Source: CALBZG01 sp964486295
Lineage (GTDB): Bacteria; Bacillota; Clostridia; Peptostreptococcales; Anaerovoracaceae
Reading direction: 5' to 3'
Assembly: GCA_964486295.1 (NCBI GenBank)
Contig: CAZAMF010000008.1
Span: forward strand, 30,569 to 94,568
Length of the DNA stretch: 64,000 bases
Part shown: one piece after another, positions 24,204 through 31,484 of the stretch
How positions within the stretch are numbered: the stretch's first letter is position 1
Layout: each line of letters opens with the position of its first letter
Translations under genes and position numbers: made by a program
Notes under the pieces: generated by a model
Database searches by the model: none
What the model was told of the DNA's origin: nothing
Seen by the model: the letters and a program-made list of their open reading frames with translations, nothing else

Positions 24204-25478
24204 ATGAATGAGGAAAATGATGTTGTAACCGCAACCGAAAATGATCCGGTCATTGATGTTGAAGAAAACAGGCAGGAGGAATCCAAAAGCTCGGAGCCTG
24301 AAACAGAGCCGTATGCCGGACAAACTGCCGAAAAAAAGACCGGCAAAACATATATGCTATCAAGAAAAGCGATCGCCTTGATCATATGCTGTTGTCTGCT
24401 GTTATCCACGATACTGGGATTCGGTGGAGCGCTTGCCGCCACGAGCCTGGCCAACCATGCTTCGCTGTCGGACACCATCGGCGCCATGCTCCCAGATAGA
24501 GCTACCGCTGAATATTCTAAAACCGGCTTCAATCTCGATACCGCTACAGCCAGCGAAATGACCATTCAGGAAATCATAAACAAGGCCGCAAATGCGGTAG
24601 TGGAAATCCGCACCGAATCAGTTGCCACCGACACCTGGATGGGCCAGTATGTCACGAAAGGTGCCGGGTCCGGTGTAATAATCGGAGCTGACGGTTATAT
24701 CATGACAAATAATCATGTCATAAATAATGCAAATAAAATTACCGTTACATTAAAAAATGGCACTTCCTATGATGCAGAACTTGTAGGCACAGACACGCTG
24801 ACCGACGTCGCTGTTGTGAAGATCAAGGCTTCAGGACTTACCACAGCGGAAATCGGCAACAGTGATGATCTTGTTGTGGGCGATCTGGCTGTAGCCATCG
24901 GAAATCCTCTCGGAGAGCTTGGCGGAACCGCTACTGCAGGAATCATCAGCGCTCTGGACAGAGAGCTCTCGATAGAAGGCAAAACCATGTCACTGCTGCA
25001 GACCGATGCTTCAATCAATCCCGGAAACTCAGGAGGCGGCTTGTTCAATCAGTATGGGCAGCTGGTAGGATTGGTGGTAGCGAAGTCTTCAGGTTCAGGC
25101 GTTGAAGGGCTCGGATTCGCTATCCCGATTAATACGGCTTACAAGATGGCAGATGAAATCATCAAAAACGGTTATGTTACGGGACGCGCGTCGATGGGCA
25201 TCACCCTGGTAGATCTGTCCGACGCCATGGAAGCTGCCAGATATGGAGTTTCCAGGACCGGCGTCTATGTGGTTTCCGCGGATACCTCCGATTCCAAAGC
25301 AGCCGGGTTCCAAAGCGGAGACTTGCTGTATGCATTAGACGATAATGTTATCTCGTCCTACAACGACGTCGTTACGGCTCTTCAGAGTTATTCGGTGGGT
25401 GATGTAGTGAAGGTGACGGTGGTACGTGAAGATAAAACTCAAGTATTGAAACTGAAGCTGGGAGAGCGGAAAAACTGA
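24204..25478 (+). CDS. Membrane-anchored HtrA-family serine protease with PDZ domain
   Basis: A 424-residue envelope quality-control protease. A 50-residue acidic cytoplasmic N-terminus is followed by a TM anchor (about 56-78). The trypsin-like domain has His 171 in MTNNHVINNA, Asp 201 in TLTDVAVVKI and Ser 276 in NPGNSGGGLFN. One PDZ domain follows (about 335-420), with GVYVVSADTSDSKAAGFQSG. ATG 24204 follows an AGGAGGGTG site. As a B. subtilis HtrA-like protein it would respond to misfolded exported proteins. It is monocistronic, ending at a strong terminator. Confidence 0.94.
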   Translation: MNEENDVVTATENDPVIDVEENRQEESKSSEPETEPYAGQTAEKKTGKTYMLSRKAIALIICCCLLLSTILGFGGALAATSLANHASLSDTIGAMLPDRATAEYSKTGFNLDTATASEMTIQEIINKAANAVVEIRTESVATDTWMGQYVTKGAGSGVIIGADGYIMTNNHVINNANKITVTLKNGTSYDAELVGTDTLTDVAVVKIKASGLTTAEIGNSDDLVVGDLAVAIGNPLGELGGTATAGIISALDRELSIEGKTMSLLQTDASINPGNSGGGLFNQYGQLVGLVVAKSSGSGVEGLGFAIPINTAYKMADEIIKNGYVTGRASMGITLVDLSDAMEAARYGVSRTGVYVVSADTSDSKAAGFQSGDLLYALDDNVISSYNDVVTALQSYSVGDVVKVTVVREDKTQVLKLKLGERKN

Positions 25479-25517
25479 TAGCAGTTCTTCTCTGGTCGGA
25501 TCCGGCAATTGCATTTC

Positions 25518-25566
25518 AGCATAGAAAAAAGCTGTCGAAATTTTTTCGACAGCTTTTTTCTATGCT
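25518..25566 (+). terminator. Strong bidirectional terminator
   Basis: A perfect 22-bp inverted repeat (AGCATAGAAAAAAGCTGTCG and on, 25518-25539; partner 25545-25566) has a 5-base loop and internal A and T runs on both arms. It can stop transcription from htrA on the plus strand and from the AlkD-like gene on the minus strand. Confidence 0.9.
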
Positions 25567-25643
25567 GAGCCAGAGTCAAGCATGCTATTATAATTTGCTT
25601 CTGTTTCGTTTTGCCTTCAAACTCTGCTTAGATTATATAAGCT

Positions 25644-26345
25644 TCATTTGATTTTGAATTGATTAAGATTTGATTTATCTGCAGCGGGCACTCTATAGGA
25701 TTCTCTGATTTTCTGAATGGCCTTATTATGTGTCCACTGATCTTTCAGCTTGTATTCTGAAAGGATGGGTTTAGTCTGATCCGGAAATTTTATATAGCAC
25801 ATGGAAACAGCCCATGCGACTCCCATTCTTGCATAATATCCGGAGTGGCTGATCTGAGTCAGTATATTCAGAAACCTATCCAGGTATTCATCGGTCAAGT
25901 AATGGCTCATGGCCATTGTAACCCCAAATCTCACCTCGAACTCCTTATCCGAATCAAAGAGCGGGGTCAGGAATTCCCAGACAGCTGTTCTGGCCGGTTC
26001 TTGACGGGCAAATTTGAGATCTCCGGTACAAATATCGCAGATTGCCCAGTTGTCAATTTGCGGAATAAAAGCGATGATCTGTTCGATTCTTTTCTCCATC
26101 GGCATCGGCGCGTTTCCAATCAGCAATCCCCAAAGCATTTTCTCTTCAAAATACAACGCGCTCTCGCAAGCAAGCTGTCTGATATAATCCTCCCAGTCGT
26201 TCCGGATGATTTCTTTGGATATCTGCCGCAAAAAAGGAACTCTGACGCCGAGTATATTCCGAACGCCAGGGTTAATTTTTTCACTGAATAATTTGTATTC
26301 CTGATCTGCTTTCTCAAGAAGCCTTTGTCTTATTTCCTCAATCAT
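25644..26345 (-). CDS. DNA alkylation repair protein, AlkD-like HEAT-repeat family
   Basis: A 233-residue all-helical protein of the AlkD/DNA_alkylation family. GVRVPFLRQISKEIIRNDWE, EKMLWGLLIGNAPMPMEKRI, the block WAICDICTGDLKF (Trp-Asp of the active cleft), and YYARMGVAWAVSMCYIKFP are the conserved pieces. It is expected to be a DNA glycosylase for bulky or cationic alkylated bases, although some family members only bind DNA. It follows the GntR gene by 36 bp on the same strand. Confidence 0.87.
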   Translation of the reverse strand: MIEEIRQRLLEKADQEYKLFSEKINPGVRNILGVRVPFLRQISKEIIRNDWEDYIRQLACESALYFEEKMLWGLLIGNAPMPMEKRIEQIIAFIPQIDNWAICDICTGDLKFARQEPARTAVWEFLTPLFDSDKEFEVRFGVTMAMSHYLTDEYLDRFLNILTQISHSGYYARMGVAWAVSMCYIKFPDQTKPILSEYKLKDQWTHNKAIQKIRESYRVPAADKSNLNQFKIK

Positions 26346-26381
26346 CTCATCAATCGCTGTCTATCAGCGGTCCGGTTTACA

Positions 26382-27038
26382 CTATACCTCTTCTGAGAGA
26401 ACAAGCTGTTTCAGTCCGTCGATATGGGCATCCGCAGCGGCACGAGCCTTATCTTCGTCACCACGGATAATCGCTTCCATGATGTACTTGTGTTCATCCG
26501 GCATTTTTTCAGCTCGTCTGAAGTCATCATAATACAGATATCGGAAGCGCAGCACCAGCTCCTGCAACTGCTGAACCATAGAAATCAGAAGTTTATTGCC
26601 GCTGGCCTCCACGATCAGATGGTGAAATCTTGCATCAGTAGCAATCATTTGTTTCATGTTTCCGGTTTCAACAGCATCATTGAATTCGTCGTATACTTTT
26701 ACCAGTTCTTTTTTCTGTTCTTCGTTCATACGGCTAGCCGCGAATGCCGCCGCAAGCCCTTCGATGGTCTGACGAACTTCGAGTATATCCACCATATCTT
26801 TGGTTGATATCTGAGAAGCGTACGCTCCTCTTCTGGGTTCTATAACAACCAGGCCCTCCTTCTCCAGCTTTCTGATCGCCTCGCGGACCGGCGTGCGGGA
26901 TACGCCCATATCCTCAGCCAGCTCAACTTCCATCATTCTGGTGCCCGGCGTGATCTTGCCAGTCAATATCTGCATTTTAAGTTCTTCATAGACGATTTCA
27001 CGAAGTGGTTTATGGTTTTGGATATCAAAGTTTATCAT
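26382..27038 (-). CDS. GntR-family transcriptional regulator, FadR subfamily
   Basis: A 218-residue regulator. The N-terminal winged helix (about 10-75) has GTRMMEVELAEDMGVSRTPV and the recognition-helix continuation REAIRKLEKEGLV. The C-terminal FCD domain of helices contains the metal/ligand His residues in DARFHHLIVEASGN and DEHKYIMEAI. FadR-type regulators commonly sense carboxylates or sugar acids; the ligand is unknown. Its ATG overlaps the end of ispE by 14 bp. This is an odd pairing for an isoprenoid gene, so co-transcription may be incidental. Confidence 0.9.
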   Translation of the reverse strand: MINFDIQNHKPLREIVYEELKMQILTGKITPGTRMMEVELAEDMGVSRTPVREAIRKLEKEGLVVIEPRRGAYASQISTKDMVDILEVRQTIEGLAAAFAASRMNEEQKKELVKVYDEFNDAVETGNMKQMIATDARFHHLIVEASGNKLLISMVQQLQELVLRFRYLYYDDFRRAEKMPDEHKYIMEAIIRGDEDKARAAADAHIDGLKQLVLSEEV

Positions 27039-28029
27039 GTTTCAATTCCTCCGGACATAATGATAGATATGATGTATGGGTTAAAAAACTATCTCTGAAC
27101 TCCGCTTTCATCAGCAGATAGCATGCTTTCGCTTTTTCTCTGTCTGGAAATATACCGAATACCGTAGGGCCGCTTCCGCTCATCATCACTGCCAGCGCGC
27201 CTCGACAGCCAATCATCTTGTTCTTTGTATACACTACAATAGGATACCTTCTTAACGTTACATTTTCAAGTGTATTCACCATATTTTTTGCTATAATCGG
27301 CCAGTTTTTTTGTACAATCGCGTCAATTAATTCTTTCGTATCCGGTCGGGCCGCAATTTCAACCCGGTCGATTTCTTTATAGATTTCCCTGGTGGAGCAG
27401 CTGACAGGAGGTTTAGATAATACAATATAGCAATCCAGAGGCGGTATCGATGTCAATTGGGTTCCGATCCCTTCGGCCAGCGCACACGTTCCCGCATATG
27501 GGTCCCTGTTGTATTTATCACCAAGCGCTTTGTTGGAAGCCGCCTGTCCTCTGAGACAAAATGGTACGTCTGCACCAAGCTTTTCTCCCAGAGCGCAAAG
27601 CTCGCTGACAGTTGCATCCAATTGCCAAAGGTACGCTAGAGCCAAAATCACAGATGCTCCATTGGCGCTGCCTCCGGCCAGCCCTGCCGCCACCGGGATC
27701 CTTTTTCTGATGTCAATGGTTACAGAACCCTTTTTCCCATAACTGCTGATCATCAATTCCGCTGCCTTAAAGGCCAGGTTTCTTTCATCGGTGGGTAGAT
27801 ATCGCCGATTAGTGGATATTTTTATTCCGTTATTTTCCGGGCTCCATGTCACTGCGATATCATCATGCAACTGTATCTGGTGCATGATCATTTCCACACG
27901 ATGATAACCGTCATCCATCTTGCCAAGAACATCCAGCGACAGATTAATTTTTGCATTCGAATGAATCGTTATTTGGCTGCCTTCCATTGGCGTTTTCTTC
28001 GTGTATTTTTCTTTATCACTCTTTATCAT
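27025..28029 (-). CDS. ispE: 4-(cytidine 5'-diphospho)-2-C-methyl-D-erythritol kinase
   Basis: GHMP kinase of the non-mevalonate isoprenoid pathway. SNAKINLSLDVLGKMDDGYH is the N-terminal substrate region. The ATP loop is IPVAAGLAGGSANGASVILA, and AVMMSGSGPTVFGIF is GHMP motif 3. The start is uncertain: ATG 28029 (334 residues, weak GAGAAG upstream) or ATG 27987 (320 residues, nearer the family's usual start). Only these steps are visible here; other mep-pathway genes lie elsewhere. A terminator separates it from the gene before it. Confidence 0.93.
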   Translation of the reverse strand: MIKSDKEKYTKKTPMEGSQITIHSNAKINLSLDVLGKMDDGYHRVEMIMHQIQLHDDIAVTWSPENNGIKISTNRRYLPTDERNLAFKAAELMISSYGKKGSVTIDIRKRIPVAAGLAGGSANGASVILALAYLWQLDATVSELCALGEKLGADVPFCLRGQAASNKALGDKYNRDPYAGTCALAEGIGTQLTSIPPLDCYIVLSKPPVSCSTREIYKEIDRVEIAARPDTKELIDAIVQKNWPIIAKNMVNTLENVTLRRYPIVVYTKNKMIGCRGALAVMMSGSGPTVFGIFPDREKAKACYLLMKAEFRDSFLTHTSYLSLCPEELKHDKL

Positions 28030-28048
28030 TCTACGTCTTCTCACTGTG

Positions 28049-28077
28049 AAAAGGGATGAGCATTTTCGGCTCATCCC
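28049..28077 (-). terminator. Rho-independent terminator after the Ig-like membrane protein gene
   Basis: A 9-bp perfect stem GGGATGAGC (28053-28061; partner 28069-28077) is followed on the minus strand by TTTTC. It lies just beyond the stop codon at 28090. Confidence 0.75.
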
Positions 28078-28089
28078 GCTTCTGGTTCA

Positions 28090-28956
28090 TTATTTGCTTT
28101 TTTTCTTTGCCTTGCTTTTTCCTTTTTTCGGGTTCGTAGTGCCCGCAGCTTTTTTGGCGGCTGCCAATTTGGCCTCAGCTTCCGCTTTTGCTTTTGTTCC
28201 TGATTTATAGGTGCTGCCTCCTGCGCTGATTGGTCGAGGCACCTTTACTTTTTTCCAATCGCTTCTGATATACTTTACGCCTTTGCTTTCCTCTTTCAGG
28301 ATTTTTGCGATTTCTTTTTCTTTTAAAGCTTTTTCTTTTGCAGCGGCTATTGCAGCTTTATCCTTTGCCTTTTGATCCTTCGCCACAACCTCTTCAACTG
28401 ATGTGCCTTTTTCCTTGGCCACCTTGTAAGGATTTACTTTATTGTCTTCTTTTTTCTCTTTAACCGCTTTTTCCTTGTCCTTTTTCATGGTGCGGGTCGT
28501 AAGCACTATCACGGCCAGCATCATGCCGCCCATCATGACCATATTGATCGTTGCATCTTTTGAGGCATCGCGGGTCTTGAAGCTGATCTCTTTCGGCACA
28601 CCGAGAAGTTCACCGCTGGCTGACTGGAAAGTATCGTCGACGACCAGTTTATATTCGGCGTTTTGCTTCAGGTCTCCGTTTACAACAACCAGCGCCAATC
28701 CTTCTTCCTTATTGCTGTATACCAACCTGCAGTCAACTTTATTCTTGTCGCTGTCATACATATGGACCGCATCTGAATTTCCTTCTGCTCTGACATCTTC
28801 ATTGAAATAAAGCTTTACCGCAAAATTCATAGACTGATAGTCGGTTCCCCCGTCTTCCGGATAACTGCTCTCAAGCTCCAAAGTTGCAAATGCCAACGAG
28901 GTGGTCATAAAGACCATAACAAACACTAGGCTCAATAACACGCCTATTCTTCTCAT
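28090..28956 (-). CDS. Membrane protein with exported Ig-like domain and Lys-rich cytoplasmic tail
   Basis: A 288-residue protein of unknown function. A signal peptide (about 1-24, RRIGVLLSLVFVMVFMTTSL) precedes an Ig-like domain (about 28-150), whose LELESSYPEDG, KLYFNEDVRA, EYKLVVDDTFQS and KEISFKTRD recall SbsA/CopC-like Ig folds (Big_5). A single TM helix (about 157-175, MVMMGGMMLAVIVL) follows. The last ~110 residues are extremely rich in Lys, Ala and Glu, with the end almost all Lys, so the tail is very basic and could bind RNA, DNA or anionic lipid. Its ATG overlaps tadA by 4 bp, so it is made together with the tRNA deaminase. Confidence 0.75.
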   Translation of the reverse strand: MRRIGVLLSLVFVMVFMTTSLAFATLELESSYPEDGGTDYQSMNFAVKLYFNEDVRAEGNSDAVHMYDSDKNKVDCRLVYSNKEEGLALVVVNGDLKQNAEYKLVVDDTFQSASGELLGVPKEISFKTRDASKDATINMVMMGGMMLAVIVLTTRTMKKDKEKAVKEKKEDNKVNPYKVAKEKGTSVEEVVAKDQKAKDKAAIAAAKEKALKEKEIAKILKEESKGVKYIRSDWKKVKVPRPISAGGSTYKSGTKAKAEAEAKLAAAKKAAGTTNPKKGKSKAKKKSK

Positions 28957-29420
28957 AACGATACATCCTCCAATTTCCTATTTCTAAGGTCTCTGAAAAA
29001 GTCCTTCATCAGGGCCGCGCAATCCTCGGCCATGATGCCCGTAACGAGCTCCACCCGGTGGTTCAGTTTTTCTGATTGCAGAATATTGAACACCGAACCG
29101 GCAGCTCCTGCCTTTGGGTCCATTGTTCCTATCACAACTCTATCGATTCTGGCCCACACAATAGCTCCTGCGCACATAGAACATGGTTCGCAGGTTACAT
29201 ACATGGTTGTGTCCAGGAGTCGCCATCCTCCCAAAGCTTTTGCGGCCTGCTTTATGGCTATCATTTCAGCATGGGCCGTAGGATCTTTTTCAGTCTCTGT
29301 TAAGTTGTGTCCCCTGCCGATGATTTCATCATTCTTTATGATGACGCATCCGATCGGCACTTCTCCCAAAGTTTTCGCCTTTTCAGCCTCTTTGAGAGCT
29401 TCTTTCATGTATTTTTCCAT
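28953..29420 (-). CDS. tadA: tRNA-specific adenosine deaminase TadA
   Basis: Converts the wobble adenosine of tRNA-Arg(ACG) to inosine; 155 residues, usual length. The zinc site is complete: His 50 and the proton-shuttling Glu 52 in PTAHAEMIAIKQA, then Cys 80 and Cys 83 in CEPCSMCAGAIVWARIDRV. FFRDLRNRK at the end is also typical. It heads a two-gene operon with the basic-tailed membrane protein, from a promoter at 29431-29459. Confidence 0.95.
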   Translation of the reverse strand: MEKYMKEALKEAEKAKTLGEVPIGCVIIKNDEIIGRGHNLTETEKDPTAHAEMIAIKQAAKALGGWRLLDTTMYVTCEPCSMCAGAIVWARIDRVVIGTMDPKAGAAGSVFNILQSEKLNHRVELVTGIMAEDCAALMKDFFRDLRNRKLEDVSL

Positions 29421-29430
29421 AGACTAAATA

Positions 29431-29459
29431 ATATTATCACACGCTTCGTGATATTTCAA
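29431..29459 (-). promoter_or_regulatory. tadA promoter with palindrome in the spacer
   Basis: The minus-strand -35 TTGAAA (29459-29454) and -10 TAATAT (29436-29431, preceded by TG) have a 17-bp spacer. The spacer is filled by the inverted repeat TATCAC-N7-GTGATA (29435-29453), a good position for a repressor. The same hairpin could also end the preceding DUF6530 transcript. Confidence 0.7.
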
Positions 29460-29474
29460 TGAAAATAATGCCTT

Positions 29475-29954
29475 CTAGTAACCCAGGTCTCTCAATGTCC
29501 GGGCAAGCACGGCAAGACGTTCGCTGATCATTTCATCGTCTCTGGATATGGCATCCCTCAGTAACCTGATATCTTCATCGATCATCGGGTTCTCAGTGCA
29601 CACCTGTATGGTCATGGCATCTCCCTGGAGCCCGACTATATCGATCACCGGATGTTCAGGATCATATAATTTCGGCATGCGATAGCATTCCCTGATATAG
29701 GCCTGCGTTTTCGCAATAAGAACAGCCAGATCCAGCACCCGATGAAGCGGAAGCTCTTCGGACTGTCTTGACCACTTGTTGCCGGTATATCTCCATACTT
29801 TGGCCGATACATCGACACGGCCCCTTTCGTTCCACTGAGCAAGTCCCACAGAAAGCCCTTTCGCTTCGGACTTTCCCGCGTTCCGTCCGTCCACCGCTTC
29901 ATAATTAGCCGCGACAATAACTGGTTTGTGTTTCAATGTCGTTGGTATATTCAT
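29475..29954 (-). CDS. DUF6530 family protein
   Basis: A 159-residue soluble protein of unknown function. I recognise the DUF6530 pattern: PTTLKHKPVIVAANYEAVDG, KGLSVGLAQWNERGRVDVSA, KVWRYTGNKWSRQSEELPLH and RVLDLAVLIAKT. No catalytic motif is evident; conserved Trp, Arg and Ser in the middle suggest a binding surface. It overlaps the GIY-YIG gene by 4 bp (ATGA), so the two are translationally coupled and likely act together. Confidence 0.75.
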   Translation of the reverse strand: MNIPTTLKHKPVIVAANYEAVDGRNAGKSEAKGLSVGLAQWNERGRVDVSAKVWRYTGNKWSRQSEELPLHRVLDLAVLIAKTQAYIRECYRMPKLYDPEHPVIDIVGLQGDAMTIQVCTENPMIDEDIRLLRDAISRDDEMISERLAVLARTLRDLGY

Positions 29955-30298
29955 TTTTTTATATCCTCCACAATTTCAAATTTATCTCTCCAGATTTCCT
30001 TCAAAATCGCCAGTTCCTCGGAATAATCCGTCTTGCTTTCATCCTCTTCATATTTCAGGAGCTCCAGGATCTCAATGGTAAATCCCTGCTCTCCCCATTC
30101 CTTCCAATCTTTTTCCAGTCTGCGATTCGGAAGGTATGACCCCATATTCAATTGAAATAAAATGCCGTTCAACGTCGCTTTTACGTTTTTATCCGCACCC
30201 AGATAGACTTTGCCGGTGGCATTGCACTTCAGCATAAAAACCCCCATGTCAAACTTCATGTTCTTATAGGCTTCTTTGAGTTCTTTTTTTCTGTCCAT
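29951..30298 (-). CDS. GIY-YIG nuclease-like protein
   Basis: A 115-residue protein with a degenerate GIY-YIG fold. FDMGVFMLKCNATGKVYLGA corresponds to the GIY and YIG strands (here GVF and YLG). LPNRRLEKDWKEWGEQGFTI carries the conserved Arg and the downstream helix, and EILELLKYEED supplies the acidic end where the catalytic Glu would sit. The first tyrosine of GIY is replaced, so nuclease activity is uncertain. ATG 30298 has AGGAG. It is the first gene of a two-gene unit with DUF6530 behind its own promoter. Confidence 0.75.
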   Translation of the reverse strand: MDRKKELKEAYKNMKFDMGVFMLKCNATGKVYLGADKNVKATLNGILFQLNMGSYLPNRRLEKDWKEWGEQGFTIEILELLKYEEDESKTDYSEELAILKEIWRDKFEIVEDIKK

Positions 30299-30325
30299 TT
30301 CAGCTCCTCATATTTTTAGTTACGC

Positions 30326-30382
30326 AGTAATTTAGTAAATTACTTAACTTGTACAGTTTACCACATTTGCTCCCGCTGTCAA
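30326..30382 (-). promoter_or_regulatory. Promoter and 19-bp palindrome upstream of the GIY-YIG/DUF6530 pair
   Basis: A perfect -35 TTGACA (30382-30377) and a -10 TAAACT (30360-30355) are separated by 16 bp. Just past the predicted start lies the perfect palindrome AGTAATTT-AGT-AAATTACT (30326-30344), placed as an operator or as a 5' hairpin of the mRNA. Confidence 0.75.
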
Positions 30383-30393
30383 CTGCTCTGCAA

Positions 30394-30444
30394 GAAAAAA
30401 TAGTCTCGTGGATAAGTATTGAATGTCTCATCCGCAAGACTATT
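30394..30444 (-). terminator. Terminator of the aro operon
   Basis: On the minus strand an 8-bp stem AATAGTCT/AGACTATT (30444-30437 with 30406-30399) encloses a second 7-bp stem and is followed by TTTTTT. It lies about 75 bp after the aroC stop. Confidence 0.8.
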
Positions 30445-30518
30445 GAGTCGCTCCGTTAAAATAAAATTGTTCTTCTGCCGTACCGGCCAGCAGTCTTCTG
30501 TTTACGAAAACGCCGGTT

Positions 30519-31484
30519 TTACCTGGACTCTAGGATCATGTCGTACAGGACCAGCGCTACCGCCGCTTCTACTGCAACTGCACCCCTTATTGCAATGCAG
30601 GGATCATGCCTGCCTTTAACTGAGATAACGGCAGGCTTCATAGTAGACATGTTCACGCTATCCTGCTCTTTCGCTATGGAAGGAGTCGGTTTAAAAGCAA
30701 CTCTGAGCTCCAGCGGCATGCCATTGGTGATTCCGCCCAATATCCCACCTGCGTTGTTGGTGCGGGTAGTTATCTTGTTGTCTAATATGATATAGGCGTC
30801 ATTATGCTGGGATCCTTTCATGCTGACGGATTCAAAGCCTTTACCAAAATCCAGCCCCTTGACTCCCGGTATCCCAAAAATCGCATAGGCCAATCGGCTT
30901 TCCACCCCCTCGAACAGCGGACCGCCCAGCCCGGCGGGCACATGATCGGCTTTGCAGAAAACCGTGCCTCCGATGGAGTCCCCTTCTAAAATGGCCTCCT
31001 CAACGGATCCTCCCGGAATTGCCTCGGTTTTTATCGAAACGCCTTCCTTCTTAAGAGCCTGTATCGCGACACCGCCTGCAATACAAAGCGGAAGCGTCAT
31101 TCTGCCCGAGAAAGGCCCGCCGCCTATCATGCTCACTGATTTTCCGTACTTCAAAGCAGCGGTATAATCGGCATGTCCCGGTCTGGGTATATCTTTGAAT
31201 TCGTCATAGTCATTATCGATATAATCTACGTTTTTGACTACGAACTTCAGGGCCTCTCCGGTGGTTTCCCCCATGGCGAAACCTTGATCGGCGATGATTT
31301 TATCCGGTTCCTGCCTTCGGCTGACCAGCGTGCCTCCCGGAGCTCGGCGATCTACAAATTTCTGGAGCTCCTCCAGATCTATTTTCATTCCAACGGGCAA
31401 GCCGGTAATAATAATGCCAATTTCCGGATCATGAGTCCCACCGAAAAAATCCAATTCCAGATTCTTTCCCAGTTTAGCTTTCAT
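30519..31484 (-). CDS. aroC: Chorismate synthase, short divergent form
   Basis: The last shikimate enzyme, converting EPSP to chorismate with reduced FMN. At 321 residues it is shorter than the usual 350-390. Key pieces remain: GGTHDPEIGIIITGLPVGM (His 18, in place of GESHG), DRRAPGG, RPGHADYTAALKYG (His 104), MIGGGPFSGRMTLPLCIAGG and HDPCIAIRGAVAVEAAVALV. The usual GTPI stretch is replaced by GETTGEAL. The aro context and retained histidines make the assignment safe, but it is a divergent lineage. Its start overlaps aroA by 11 bp with a GGGGAGG site. Confidence 0.9.
   Translation of the reverse strand: MKAKLGKNLELDFFGGTHDPEIGIIITGLPVGMKIDLEELQKFVDRRAPGGTLVSRRQEPDKIIADQGFAMGETTGEALKFVVKNVDYIDNDYDEFKDIPRPGHADYTAALKYGKSVSMIGGGPFSGRMTLPLCIAGGVAIQALKKEGVSIKTEAIPGGSVEEAILEGDSIGGTVFCKADHVPAGLGGPLFEGVESRLAYAIFGIPGVKGLDFGKGFESVSMKGSQHNDAYIILDNKITTRTNNAGGILGGITNGMPLELRVAFKPTPSIAKEQDSVNMSTMKPAVISVKGRHDPCIAIRGAVAVEAAVALVLYDMILESR

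Noticed and set aside
28090..28956. Ig-like domain considered as a CopC copper-binding protein.
   Set aside because: It lacks the N-terminal His and the His/Met copper ligands and has no copper genes nearby.
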